This document shows positions 1 through 5,323 of a stretch of DNA of 5,420 nt, piece after piece (position 1 is the first letter of the stretch; each line of letters opens with the position of its first letter). Origin of the DNA: Ahrensia sp. (GTDB lineage: Bacteria; Pseudomonadota; Alphaproteobacteria; Rhizobiales; Rhizobiaceae). Location: the NCBI GenBank assembly GCA_002698425.1, contig NZXU01000101.1, positions 255,546 through 260,965 of the forward strand, given 5' to 3'. The notes under the pieces were generated by a model that made no database searches, was not told where the DNA came from, and worked only from the letters and a program-made list of their open reading frames with translations. The position numbers and the translations under genes were made by a program.

Positions 1-6
1 TTCCTT
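1..6 (-). promoter_or_regulatory. Probable ribosome binding site of rpsE (gene outside window)
   Basis: On the minus strand the last bases of the window read GAAAAAGGAA, a purine-rich Shine-Dalgarno-like tract 31 nt after the rplR stop codon. No start codon follows inside the window, so it should lie just beyond position 1. In the conserved spc gene order rpsE (30S protein S5) follows rplR, so this is inferred to be its ribosome binding site. The gene itself is not visible, which limits confidence. Confidence 0.55.
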
Positions 7-36
7 TTTCTTTTCCGGTAGCACGGGGGTTGAAGA

Positions 37-399
37 TTAGAAGCTCAGGCCGCCTTCGCGCGCCGCATCGGCGAGCGCCTTGACCCGGCCGTGATAGATA
101 TACGCGCCGCGATCGAAGACGACATCCTTGACGCCGGCCTTGACCGCGCGTTCGGCGATCAGCTTGCCGACGGCTGCGGCTGCAGCGGTATCGGCGCCGG
201 TCTTCAGGGAGCCCTTCAGGTCGCCTTCCAGCGTCGAGGCCGCAGCCAGCGTGCGGCCGGCGGCATCGTCGATAACCTGCGCATAGATATTCTTCGACGA
301 ACGGTGCACCGAAAGGCGCGGACGTCCGTTTGCCACCTTCTTGAGCTGGCGGCGAACGCGCTGCGCGCGGCGCGTGGTCGATTCTTTGGTCTTTGCCAT
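37..399 (-). CDS. rplR: 50S ribosomal protein L18
   Basis: L18 binds 5S rRNA with L5 and L25-type proteins and anchors it in the central protuberance of the 50S subunit. The 120-residue product is close to the 117 of E. coli. It has the basic N-terminal tail typical of the family ([12 protein letters not shown], residues 10-21), the [16 protein letters not shown] block at 26-41 and the C-terminal [23 protein letters not shown] block at 95-117, all of which match L18. The start is supported by TAAGGA immediately upstream, which is fused to the stop codon of rplF, 11 nt before the ATG. It sits between rplF and the expected rpsE, as in the standard spc order. Nothing is truncated or missing. Confidence 0.97.
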   Translation of the reverse strand: MAKTKESTTRRAQRVRRQLKKVANGRPRLSVHRSSKNIYAQVIDDAAGRTLAAASTLEGDLKGSLKTGADTAAAAAVGKLIAERAVKAGVKDVVFDRGAYIYHGRVKALADAAREGGLSF

Positions 400-407
400 G
401 GCCGCTA

Positions 408-413
408 TCCTTA
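408..413 (-). promoter_or_regulatory. Ribosome binding site of rplR fused to rplF stop codon
   Basis: The minus strand reads TAAGGATAGCGGCC and then ATG. The TAA that ends rplF supplies the first bases of the AAGGA Shine-Dalgarno for rplR. A ribosome finishing L6 therefore stops directly on the initiation site of L18, which suggests coupled translation. The sequence is direct observation; the coupling is inference. Confidence 0.7.
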
Positions 414-944
414 CTTCTTCTTGCCTTCTTTGCGGATGATCGTCTCTTCCGCATATTTCACGCCCTTGCCCTTGTAGGGCTCCGGCGGACGGAATTCACG
501 GATCTCCGCGGCCACCTGGCCGAGCTGCTGCTTGTCGATGCCGTTCAGAACGATTTCCGTCGGCTTCGGGCATGCGGCGCTGACGCCTTCCGGCACGCTG
601 TAGACGACCTCGTGGCTGTAGCCGAGCGAGAGCTGGATGTTCTTGCCCTGCATCGCCGCACGATAGCCGACGCCGTTGATTTCGAGCTTGCGCTCGAAGC
701 CGTTCTTCACGCCTTCCATGATGTTGGAGATCATGGTGCGCGACATGCCCCACTTGGAGCGCGCATCCTTGGACTGGTTGCGCGGCTGCACGTTGACGGC
801 GCCATCTTCCATGGCGACGAGCACTTCGTCATTGACGACGTATTTCAGTTCGCCCTTCGGGCCTTTCGCGGTCACGATCTGACCGTCGACGGTGGCCGTG
901 ACACCGTCCGGGATGGATACCGGCTTCTTACCAATACGCGACAT
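411..944 (-). CDS. rplF: 50S ribosomal protein L6
   Basis: L6 is a two-domain protein that binds 23S rRNA next to the sarcin-ricin loop and the factor-binding region of the large subunit. The product has 177 residues, the same as E. coli L6. It opens with [15 protein letters not shown] and carries the duplicated L6 fold: a first domain to about residue 80 with the AKGPKGEL turn (26-33), and a second domain starting near [16 protein letters not shown] (81-96). The bacterial L6 signature [11 protein letters not shown] is at 154-164, followed by a lysine-rich tail. The start follows a modest Shine-Dalgarno (CAGGTTG) in a 43-nt gap after rpsH. That gap begins with a GC-rich hairpin spanning the rpsH stop. 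No anomalies are seen in the protein. Confidence 0.98.
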   Translation of the reverse strand: MSRIGKKPVSIPDGVTATVDGQIVTAKGPKGELKYVVNDEVLVAMEDGAVNVQPRNQSKDARSKWGMSRTMISNIMEGVKNGFERKLEINGVGYRAAMQGKNIQLSLGYSHEVVYSVPEGVSAACPKPTEIVLNGIDKQQLGQVAAEIREFRPPEPYKGKGVKYAEETIIRKEGKKK

Positions 945-975
945 TGTTCAACCTGTCCGTTTACTGGGTTCCTGG

Positions 976-1003
976 CTGCCCTGCGCGTCAGAAGACGCGG
1001 CAG
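976..1003 (-). promoter_or_regulatory. GC-rich hairpin across the rpsH stop codon
   Basis: On the minus strand CGCGTC (999-994) and GACGCG (989-984) form a perfect 6-bp inverted repeat around a TTCT loop (993-990). An outer arm CTGCC (1003-999) can pair with GGCAG (980-976), with GCAG bulged if the inner stem is taken as 5 bp. The rpsH TGA (990-988) lies in the loop and adjoining stem. No run of U follows, so it is not a classical intrinsic terminator. It may be a pause, an mRNA processing or stability element, or a device affecting readthrough of ribosomes into rplF. The inverted repeat is visible; the function is unknown. Confidence 0.5.
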
Positions 1004-1386
1004 AGCAACTCCCCGCCAACATTCTTTTCGCGTGCTTCATGATCCGCCATCACGCCCTGCGGCGTTGACAGGATCGAGATGCCGAGGCCATTGGCCACGT
1101 GCGGGATCGACTTCACGCCGACATAGACCCGGCGGCCCGGCTTCGAAACGCGTTCGATCGCGCGGATGACGGAAGCACCGTCGAAATATTTCAACTCGAT
1201 CTCGTATTCCGCCTTGCCGGTGGAATATTCGACCTGAGAGTAGTCGCGAATGTAACCTTCGCTCTTCAGGACTTCGAGCACATTGCCGCGCAGCTTCGAA
1301 GCCGGCGTGGAAATGCGGTCCTTGGAACGATGCACCCCGTTACGGATGCGGGTCAGCATATCGCCAAGAGGATCTGACATGGACAT
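988..1386 (-). CDS. rpsH: 30S ribosomal protein S8
   Basis: S8 is a primary 16S rRNA binder in the central domain and, in E. coli, the translational repressor of the spc operon. The product has 132 residues against about 130 in most bacteria. It shows the N-terminal [13 protein letters not shown] (5-17), the STPASKLR helix (27-33), the SKPGRRVYV strand (81-89) and the C-terminal RNA-binding signature [18 protein letters not shown] (102-119), ending GGELLCRVF. Two in-frame ATGs exist (MSM); the first is preferred because AAGGGG ends 8 nt before it, and E. coli S8 also begins MSM. The middle segment around residues 18-60 looks less like rhizobial S8 as I remember it than the rest does. The gene lies 12 nt after rpsN. 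Confidence 0.98.
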   Translation of the reverse strand: MSMSDPLGDMLTRIRNGVHRSKDRISTPASKLRGNVLEVLKSEGYIRDYSQVEYSTGKAEYEIELKYFDGASVIRAIERVSKPGRRVYVGVKSIPHVANGLGISILSTPQGVMADHEAREKNVGGELLCRVF

Positions 1387-1394
1387 CTTTAATT

Positions 1395-1401
1395 CCCCTT
1401 A
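1395..1401 (-). promoter_or_regulatory. Ribosome binding site of rpsH fused to rpsN stop codon
   Basis: The minus strand reads TAAGGGGAATTAAAG before ATG. The rpsN stop TAA merges into the AAGGGG Shine-Dalgarno of rpsH. The 8-nt spacing to the first of the two candidate ATGs (1386-1384) is near optimal, and this decides the start at MSMSD rather than two codons later. Confidence 0.7.
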
Positions 1402-1704
1402 CCAGCTGGACTTCACGACGCCGGGAATCCGGCCGAGCGAGCCGAGTTCGCGAAGCGCGATACGCGACATCTTGAGCTTGCGGTAGTAGGCGCGCGGACG
1501 GCCCGATACCTCACAGCGGTTGCGCACGCGTACCTTGGCGGAGTTGCGCGGCAGTTCCGCGAGCTTCATGGTCGCCCGGAAGCGCTCTTCGATCGGCTTC
1601 GAACGATCCATGACGATCGCCTTCAGCTCGGCGCGCTTGCCGGCATACTGCTTCGCCAGTTTGCGGCGACGGTTGTTCTTTTCGACTGCGCTGACTTTAG
1701 CCAT
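1399..1704 (-). CDS. rpsN: 30S ribosomal protein S14, zinc-independent long form
   Basis: S14 binds late in 30S head assembly near S3, S10 and S19. At 101 residues this is the long form, as in E. coli. The single cysteine (Cys64, in [16 protein letters not shown], 61-76) shows that the CxxC...CxxC zinc ribbon of the short form is absent, so it should not depend on zinc. The conserved tail [22 protein letters not shown] ends the protein. The gene starts 27 nt after rplE with a good Shine-Dalgarno, AAAAAGGAAC, which lies within an inverted repeat. The lysine and arginine-rich N-terminal half fits rRNA contact. No zinc-containing paralogue is visible in this window. Confidence 0.98.
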   Translation of the reverse strand: MAKVSAVEKNNRRRKLAKQYAGKRAELKAIVMDRSKPIEERFRATMKLAELPRNSAKVRVRNRCEVSGRPRAYYRKLKMSRIALRELGSLGRIPGVVKSSW

Positions 1705-1728
1705 GCGTAATGTTCCTTTTTACGCTTG
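1702..1728 (-). promoter_or_regulatory. Hairpin displaying the rpsN Shine-Dalgarno in its loop
   Basis: On the minus strand GCGTAA (1725-1720) and TTACGC (1710-1705) are a perfect 6-bp inverted repeat. The 9-nt loop AAAGGAACA (1719-1711) contains the rpsN ribosome binding site. Beyond an A-A mismatch, CA (1728-1727) can pair with the UG of the start codon (1703-1702), so the stem could also cover the ATG. The pattern suggests structure-modulated initiation of S14, but a 6-bp repeat may arise by chance. Function is inference. Confidence 0.45.
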
Positions 1729-1731
1729 CCG

Positions 1732-2289
1732 TTACTGGCGGAAAGGGAAGTTGAAAGCCTTGAGCAGAGCCCGGGCTTCGTCGTCCGATTTCGCCGTCGT
1801 ACAAACGATGATGTCCATTCCCCAGATCTGGTCGACCTTGTCGTAATTGATCTCGGGGAACACGATGTGCTCCTTCAGGCCCATGGCGAAGTTGCCACGG
1901 CCGTCGAAGCTTTTCGGGTTCAGCCCGCGGAAGTCGCGAACGCGCGGCAGCGCGATGTTGACCAGGCGATCCATGAACTCGAACATGCGCGCACCGCGCA
2001 GGGTCACTTTCGTGCCGATCGGCATGCCTTCACGCACCTTGAAGCCGGCAATGGAATTGCGGGCGCGCGTGATGACGGCCTTCTGGCCGGTGATCAGCGA
2101 GAGGTCCTCGGCGGCCGAGGTCGGCTTCTTGGAATCAGCCGTGGCTTCGCCGACGCCCATGTTGACGACGATCTTCGTCACACGGGGGATTTCCATCTCG
2201 TTCGAGTAGCCGAACTGCTCGAGCAGTGCCTTGCGAATGGTCTCGTTGTACTGCTTCTTGAGCCGCGGCTCATACTGTGCGTCAGCCAT
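1732..2289 (-). CDS. rplE: 50S ribosomal protein L5
   Basis: L5 binds 5S rRNA and helix 84 of 23S rRNA in the central protuberance, and contacts P-site tRNA and S13 across the subunit interface. The product has 185 residues (E. coli 179), with a short N-terminal extension ([10 protein letters not shown]). Family blocks include [16 protein letters not shown] (35-49), the [26 protein letters not shown] stretch (67-92) and [27 protein letters not shown] (115-141), ending FNFPFRQ. The ATG overlaps the end of rplX by 8 nt. Its Shine-Dalgarno GGAGAA lies inside rplX and can pair with an upstream UUCUCC. In E. coli the start of this gene is the S8 repression site, so its translation may control the genes downstream here too, although that is not shown. 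Confidence 0.98.
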   Translation of the reverse strand: MADAQYEPRLKKQYNETIRKALLEQFGYSNEMEIPRVTKIVVNMGVGEATADSKKPTSAAEDLSLITGQKAVITRARNSIAGFKVREGMPIGTKVTLRGARMFEFMDRLVNIALPRVRDFRGLNPKSFDGRGNFAMGLKEHIVFPEINYDKVDQIWGMDIIVCTTAKSDDEARALLKAFNFPFRQ

Positions 2290-2593
2290 CGATCACTTCT
2301 CCGGAACGTTTGGAGAAACGCACCTTGCGGTCGCCCTCCATGCGGAAGCCGACGCGGGTCGGCTTGGAGTCTTTCGGGTCCAAAAGGGCCAGGTTCGACA
2401 GGTCGATCGGCGCCTCTTTGGAAATGATGCCGCCTTCGGCGTTCGGCGTCTGGCGCTGGTGGCGCTTGACGACGTTGACACCGGAAACGACGGCGCGATT
2501 GTCCTTCGGCAGAACCTGCAGGACCGAGCCCTTGCGGCCCTTGTCCTTGCCGGTGAGCACGACGACTTCGTCGCCTTTGCGGATCTTCTGCAT
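2282..2593 (-). CDS. rplX: 50S ribosomal protein L24
   Basis: L24 is one of the two assembly-initiator proteins of the 50S subunit and binds the 5' domain of 23S rRNA near the exit tunnel. With the start at [10 protein letters not shown] the product has 103 residues (E. coli 104). A KOW motif occupies roughly residues 4-31 ([22 protein letters not shown]), followed by [15 protein letters not shown] (37-50) and a basic C-terminal strand region [20 protein letters not shown]. The reading frame is open much further upstream, but that part lies inside rplN. The TAAGGAGA ribosome binding site, 8 nt before this ATG, and the family length fix the start. It lies 11 nt after rplN and overlaps rplE by 8 nt. 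Confidence 0.97.
   Translation of the reverse strand: MQKIRKGDEVVVLTGKDKGRKGSVLQVLPKDNRAVVSGVNVVKRHQRQTPNAEGGIISKEAPIDLSNLALLDPKDSKPTRVGFRMEGDRKVRFSKRSGEVIDG
2294..2320 (-). promoter_or_regulatory. Hairpin sequestering the rplE Shine-Dalgarno (candidate S8 or coupling control site)
   Basis: On the minus strand TTCTCC (2317-2312) pairs perfectly with GGAGAA (2302-2297), which is the rplE Shine-Dalgarno, around the 9-nt loop AAACGTTCC. Below it, CGU (2320-2318) and GUG (2296-2294) add two wobble pairs and one C-G pair, giving about 9 bp ending 4 nt before the rplE ATG. The structure lies in the last codons of rplX, so translating ribosomes would melt it, a classic coupling arrangement. In E. 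coli S8 represses at this same gene boundary. I do not see a clear copy of the S8-binding internal loop of 16S helix 21, so S8 binding is conjecture. Confidence 0.5.
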
Positions 2594-2599
2594 CGTGTC

Positions 2600-2607
2600 T
2601 CTCCTTA
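2600..2607 (-). promoter_or_regulatory. Ribosome binding site of rplX fused to rplN stop codon
   Basis: The minus strand reads TAAGGAGAGACACG before ATG. The stop of rplN supplies the first bases of a near-perfect TAAGGAG Shine-Dalgarno. This is what fixes the L24 start, since the reading frame is open well upstream inside rplN. Confidence 0.8.
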
Positions 2608-2973
2608 CAGAACTTCCGGCGCCAGCGAGATGATCTTCATGTGTGCCTTGGCGCGAAGCTCGCGCGGCACAGGCCCGAAGATACGGGTGCCGACCGGTTC
2701 TTTTTTGTTGTCGACGATCACCGCTGCGTTCTTGTCGAAGCGGATGACGCTGCCGTCGGGACGGCGAATGTCGCTCGCGGTGCGGACGACGACGGCTTTC
2801 ATGACGTCGCCCTTCTTGACGCGGCCGCGCGGAATGGCTTCCTTCACGGACACGACAATGATGTCGCCCACGGAAGCATATTTGCGCTTCGAACCGCCCA
2901 GCACCTTGATGCACTGAACACGACGGGCGCCGGAATTATCGGCGACATCGAGGTTTGTTTGCATCTGAATCAT
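2605..2973 (-). CDS. rplN: 50S ribosomal protein L14
   Basis: L14 is a beta-barrel protein at the subunit interface that forms bridges with 16S rRNA and is the binding site of the silencing factor RsfS. The product has 122 residues (E. coli 123) and is highly conserved: [27 protein letters not shown] at 1-27, [22 protein letters not shown] at 44-65, [16 protein letters not shown] at 70-85, and [12 protein letters not shown] followed by [10 protein letters not shown] at the end. It is the first gene of the classical spc cluster. The ATG follows an AAAGG ribosome binding site 9 nt away in the 65-nt gap after rpsQ. No obvious strong promoter is seen there, so it is probably cotranscribed with the S10 genes. 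Confidence 0.99.
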   Translation of the reverse strand: MIQMQTNLDVADNSGARRVQCIKVLGGSKRKYASVGDIIVVSVKEAIPRGRVKKGDVMKAVVVRTASDIRRPDGSVIRFDKNAAVIVDNKKEPVGTRIFGPVPRELRAKAHMKIISLAPEVL

Positions 2974-2996
2974 GACTGGCTGCCTTTGTTATGTGT

Positions 2997-3018
2997 CCAG
3001 CTGGCTTCGCTTGAAGCC
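2997..3018 (-). promoter_or_regulatory. Inverted repeat in the rpsQ-rplN gap (S10/spc boundary)
   Basis: The 65-nt gap at 2974-3038 is the longest non-coding stretch in the window. Its minus strand contains GGCTTC (3018-3013), loop AAGC, and GAAGCC (3008-3003), a perfect 6-bp stem. This is followed by the overlapping 8-nt palindrome CCAGCTGG (3004-2997). There is no downstream U tract, so termination by the intrinsic mechanism is unlikely. It may mark a processing or stability site between the S10-type and spc-type halves of the message. The repeats are directly visible; a role is inference. Confidence 0.45.
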
Positions 3019-3038
3019 GCATGCAATTACGGATTGGG

Positions 3039-3281
3039 TTAGGCTGCAGGCTGGTCGGTGACGACCACCCAGCATTTGTCCTTCGAAATCGGCGCACTTT
3101 CCTGGATCAGGACGGTGTCGCCAACCTTGAACTGGTTGTTCTCGTCATGCGCCTTGTACTTCTTGGAGCGGCGCACGGTCTTCTTGAACAGCGGATGGGC
3201 GAAGCGGCGCTCGACCTTGACCACGACGGTCTTGTCGTTCTTGTCGCTTACAACAGTGCCCTGCAGAACGCGTTTTGGCAT
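3039..3281 (-). CDS. rpsQ: 30S ribosomal protein S17
   Basis: S17 is an OB-fold primary binding protein of the 16S rRNA 5' domain and takes part in early 30S assembly. The product has 80 residues (E. coli 84). It opens with [26 protein letters not shown] (1-26), has [18 protein letters not shown] in the middle (32-49), and carries the family signature [18 protein letters not shown] at 54-71. The ATG is only 2 nt after the rpmC stop, so its AAAGGAAA ribosome binding site (3288-3295) lies within the last codons of rpmC. This is the last gene of the S10-type segment, and a 65-nt gap separates it from rplN. Confidence 0.98.
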   Translation of the reverse strand: MPKRVLQGTVVSDKNDKTVVVKVERRFAHPLFKKTVRRSKKYKAHDENNQFKVGDTVLIQESAPISKDKCWVVVTDQPAA

Positions 3282-3283
3282 CG

Positions 3284-3481
3284 TTACTTTCCTTTGGCCG
3301 CGTTTTCGGCGGCAATCGTCTTGATACGGGCAATGTCGCGGCGCACTTCACGCACACGCGAGGTTTTCTCCAGCTGACCCGTCGCCTTCTGGAAGCGCAG
3401 GTTGAACTGTTCCTTCTTGAGCTTTTCCAGCTCGTCGGCGAGCTGGTCGGCACTCATTGCTTTCACGTCGGAGGCTTTCAT
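3284..3481 (-). CDS. rpmC: 50S ribosomal protein L29
   Basis: L29 is a small all-helical protein beside the polypeptide exit tunnel, next to L23, where it helps form the docking area for trigger factor and SRP. The product has 65 residues (E. coli 63). It shows the two-helix pattern [47 protein letters not shown] (9-55) and ends in a short Ala/Lys tail. The order rplP-rpmC-rpsQ is standard. The ATG lies 11 nt after rplP, and its AGGAGA Shine-Dalgarno begins inside the rplP stop codon. Confidence 0.97.
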   Translation of the reverse strand: MKASDVKAMSADQLADELEKLKKEQFNLRFQKATGQLEKTSRVREVRRDIARIKTIAAENAAKGK

Positions 3482-3489
3482 GACCTTCT

Positions 3490-3495
3490 CTCCTA
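3490..3495 (-). promoter_or_regulatory. Ribosome binding site of rpmC fused to rplP stop codon
   Basis: The minus strand reads TAGGAGAGAAGGTC and then ATG. The TAG ending rplP provides the AG of AGGAG. It is one of four junctions in the window built this way, and the only one using TAG rather than TAA. Confidence 0.7.
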
Positions 3496-3906
3496 CTCGG
3501 CGATGCGCTGGATGAAGCGCGTCTTGACCGAGAGCTTGGCGGCGCCGAGACGCAGCGCCTCGCGGGCGATGTCCTCGGGGACGCCGTCGATTTCAAACAT
3601 CACGCGACCGGGCTTCACCTTGGCCGCCCAGTAGTCGACAGAGCCCTTGCCCTTACCCATACGCACTTCGGTCGGCTTGGAGGTGACCGGCACGTCCGGG
3701 AAGACGCGGATCCACACGCGGCCGGCGCGCTTCATGTGACGGGTGATCGCGCGGCGGGCCGCTTCGATTTCGCGGGCGTTGACGCGGTTCGGCTCCAGCG
3801 CCTTCAGGCCGTATTCGCCGAAGTTCAGGGCCGTGCCACCCTTGGCGAGGCCATGGATCTTGCCCTTGAACTGCTTGCGGTACTTGGTCCGTTTCGGTTG
3901 CAACAT
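3493..3906 (-). CDS. rplP: 50S ribosomal protein L16
   Basis: L16 binds 23S rRNA at the base of the central protuberance and helps position A-site tRNA near the peptidyl transferase centre. The product has 137 residues (E. coli 136). It begins [16 protein letters not shown] and has [25 protein letters not shown] (47-71), then [13 protein letters not shown] (81-93), where Arg82 corresponds to E. coli Arg81, the residue hydroxylated by RoxA/YcfD-type oxygenases. It continues with [22 protein letters not shown] (104-125). Whether such an oxygenase exists here cannot be told. The ATG follows GGAG (3916-3919) in a 24-nt gap after rpsC. Confidence 0.98.
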   Translation of the reverse strand: MLQPKRTKYRKQFKGKIHGLAKGGTALNFGEYGLKALEPNRVNAREIEAARRAITRHMKRAGRVWIRVFPDVPVTSKPTEVRMGKGKGSVDYWAAKVKPGRVMFEIDGVPEDIAREALRLGAAKLSVKTRFIQRIAE

Positions 3907-3930
3907 CGGTTCTTACTCCAATCTGTCCGC

Positions 3931-4635
3931 TTACGCGTTTTCGCGGCGGCGGCCAGAGCCCTGGTTGTCGGTTTCGGTCGCCCGGCGTTCCGACGCCATC
4001 GGATCGTGCTCAAGGATTTCGCCCTTGAAGACCCAGACCTTGATCCCGCAAATGCCGTAAGCCGTTTCGGCTTCGGCGGTTCCGTAGTCGACATCGGCGC
4101 GCAGCGTATGCAGCGGCACGCGGCCTTCGCGGTACCACTCGGTGCGGGCGATTTCAGCACCGCCGAGACGGCCCGCGCAGTTGATGCGGATGCCTTCGGC
4201 GCCGAGGCGCATCGCCGACTGAACGGCGCGCTTCATGGCGCGGCGGAAAGCAACGCGGCGTTCCAGCTGCTGAGCGATCGACTGGGCGACCAGCGTGGCG
4301 TCGATCTCGGGCTTGCGCACTTCAACGATGTTGAGATGCGTTTCGGCCGAGGTGAACTCGGAAAGCTTGCGGCGAAGCTTCTCGATGTCGGCGCCCTTCT
4401 TGCCGATGATGATGCCCGGACGCGCCGAGTGGATCGTCACGCGGCACTTCTTGTGCGGGCGCTCGATCACGATCTTCGAGACGGCGGCCTGCTTGAGTTC
4501 CTTCATCAGGTAGTCGCGGATCTTCAGATCCTCATGCAGCAGCTCACCGTATTCGCCGGTGTTCGCGTACCAGCGCGAATCCCAGGTGCGGTTGATGCCG
4601 AGGCGAAGGCCGACCGGATTGATTTTCTGGCCCAT
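3931..4635 (-). CDS. rpsC: 30S ribosomal protein S3
   Basis: S3 sits at the mRNA entry channel of the 30S head and, with S4 and S5, contributes to mRNA helicase activity. The product has 234 residues (E. coli 233). It begins [13 protein letters not shown] and carries a type II KH domain whose GKKG loop is at 78-81 ([18 protein letters not shown]). Arg131, Arg132 and Lys135 line up with the E. coli helicase residues. The C-terminal domain contains [31 protein letters not shown] (155-185). The last 20 or so residues form a polar tail ending GSGRRRENA, a region that varies between species. The ATG overlaps the rplV stop by one base (TAATG), with GGGGAGG just upstream inside rplV. Confidence 0.99.
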   Translation of the reverse strand: MGQKINPVGLRLGINRTWDSRWYANTGEYGELLHEDLKIRDYLMKELKQAAVSKIVIERPHKKCRVTIHSARPGIIIGKKGADIEKLRRKLSEFTSAETHLNIVEVRKPEIDATLVAQSIAQQLERRVAFRRAMKRAVQSAMRLGAEGIRINCAGRLGGAEIARTEWYREGRVPLHTLRADVDYGTAEAETAYGICGIKVWVFKGEILEHDPMASERRATETDNQGSGRRRENA

Positions 4636-4637
4636 TA
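4635..4637 (-). other. One-base overlap of rplV stop and rpsC start (TAATG)
   Basis: The rplV TAA and the rpsC ATG share one base. The GGGGAGG Shine-Dalgarno of rpsC (4649-4643) lies in the last codons of rplV, 7 nt before the ATG. This stop-restart layout supports termination-reinitiation or tight coupling and confirms both the rplV end and the rpsC start. Confidence 0.75.
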
Positions 4638-5024
4638 TGCGGCCTCCCCTGCTTCCTCTTGCTCACGCACGACGATGGTGAGGTGAGAGAACGGTTTTTC
4701 GATACGGCTTGCACGGCCGCGACCGCGGGCGTGGAAGCGCTTCATGACGATCGACTTGCCGACAAAGGCCTCGGCGACGACGAGCGCGTCGACATCGAGG
4801 TCGTGATTGTTCTCCGCATTGGCGATCGCCGACTCCAGCGTCTTCTTGACGGTCGAGGCGATGCGCTTGCGCGAGAAGGTCAGATCGGCGAGCGCAGACT
4901 CGACCTTTTTGCCGCGGATCATGGCCGCAACCAGGTTGAGCTTCTGCGGGCTGACGCGGATGGTGCGCGTAACGGCGCGGGCCTCGTTGTCGGCCAGCCG
5001 GCGCGGTGCCTTTGGCTTGCCCAT
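4635..5024 (-). CDS. rplV: 50S ribosomal protein L22
   Basis: L22 lines the nascent-peptide exit tunnel with its extended beta hairpin, near the macrolide-binding constriction. The product has 129 residues, longer than the 110 of E. coli because of about 14 extra residues at the N-terminus ([18 protein letters not shown]) and an acidic tail (EQEEAGEAA). Such additions are usual for alphaproteobacterial L22 as far as I recall. Core motifs are [23 protein letters not shown] (23-45), [12 protein letters not shown] (63-74) and the tunnel hairpin [27 protein letters not shown] (93-119). No insertion or deletion is evident in the hairpin compared with E. coli. The ATG is 2 nt after rpsS with AGAGGAAG (5031-5038) inside rpsS; starting later would lose this site. 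Confidence 0.98.
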   Translation of the reverse strand: MGKPKAPRRLADNEARAVTRTIRVSPQKLNLVAAMIRGKKVESALADLTFSRKRIASTVKKTLESAIANAENNHDLDVDALVVAEAFVGKSIVMKRFHARGRGRASRIEKPFSHLTIVVREQEEAGEAA

Positions 5025-5026
5025 GG

Positions 5027-5305
5027 TTACTTCCTCTTTGCCTTCTTGTCCGCACCGTGACCGTAATAGGTCCGGGTCGGAGCAAATTCACCGAATTTAT
5101 GGCCGACCATGTCTTCGTTGACGGCGACCGGAATGTGCTTGGTGCCGTTGTAGACACCGAAGGTCAGGCCGACGAACTGCGGCATGATGGTGGAGCGGCG
5201 GCTCCAGATCTTAATCACGTCGTGACGACCGCTCTCACGGGCCTTGTCGGCCTTTTTGAGAAGATAGCCGTCAACAAACGGGCCTTTCCAAACTGAACGA
5301 ACCAT
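5027..5305 (-). CDS. rpsS: 30S ribosomal protein S19
   Basis: S19 lies in the 30S head, forms a complex with S13 and takes part in inter-subunit bridging. The product has 92 residues, the same as E. coli. It shows the start [18 protein letters not shown], the conserved [22 protein letters not shown] (33-54) and the signature [27 protein letters not shown] at the C-terminus (66-92). The ATG follows AGAGGAAAA in the 18-nt gap after rplB. Its last codons contain the ribosome binding site of rplV. The position between rplB and rplV is the standard S10-operon order. Confidence 0.99.
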   Translation of the reverse strand: MVRSVWKGPFVDGYLLKKADKARESGRHDVIKIWSRRSTIMPQFVGLTFGVYNGTKHIPVAVNEDMVGHKFGEFAPTRTYYGHGADKKAKRK

Positions 5306-5323
5306 TAGGCTTTTCCTCTCTGA

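Noticed and set aside
393..1169. Plus-strand open frame of 258 codons opposite rplF and rpsH
   Set aside because: It is a shadow of the real minus-strand genes; its composition is low in complexity (His, Arg, Ala, Asp-rich), with no family match that I can see and no plausible context for an antisense gene.
1366..1400. Possible pairing of the rpsH Shine-Dalgarno AAGGGG with CCTCTT in early rpsH codons
   Set aside because: It has one G-U pair and a loop of more than 20 nt. Any CCTCTT-like coding stretch can pair with a Shine-Dalgarno, so it is likely chance.
2594..2914. Upstream extension of the L24 reading frame to give a 210-residue protein
   Set aside because: The extra part is a different frame of rplN and unlike any L24. 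The TAAGGAG ribosome binding site and family length place the start at 2593.
1726..2917. Two further long plus-strand frames opposite rplE, rplX and rplN (233 and 228 codons)
   Set aside because: They cross gene boundaries of conserved genes and have the same shadow composition; no evidence of coding beyond openness.
2974..3015. Possible promoter before rplN: TTCAAG, 16 nt, CATAAC on the minus strand; also TGGACA at 2999-2994
   Set aside because: TTCAAG matches only 3 of 6 and CATAAC 4 of 6. TGGACA would place its -10 on the rplN start codon. Too weak to call.
4631..4646. GGCC repeats flanking the rpsC start that could pair
   Set aside because: Only 4 bp, and GGCC is common in GC-rich DNA; not enough to call a structure.
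3736..4686. Plus-strand open frame of 316 codons opposite rplP, rpsC and rplV
   Set aside because: It lies antisense to highly conserved ribosomal genes, spans three of them, shows no recognisable domain, and is explained by GC-rich third positions suppressing stops on the opposite strand.
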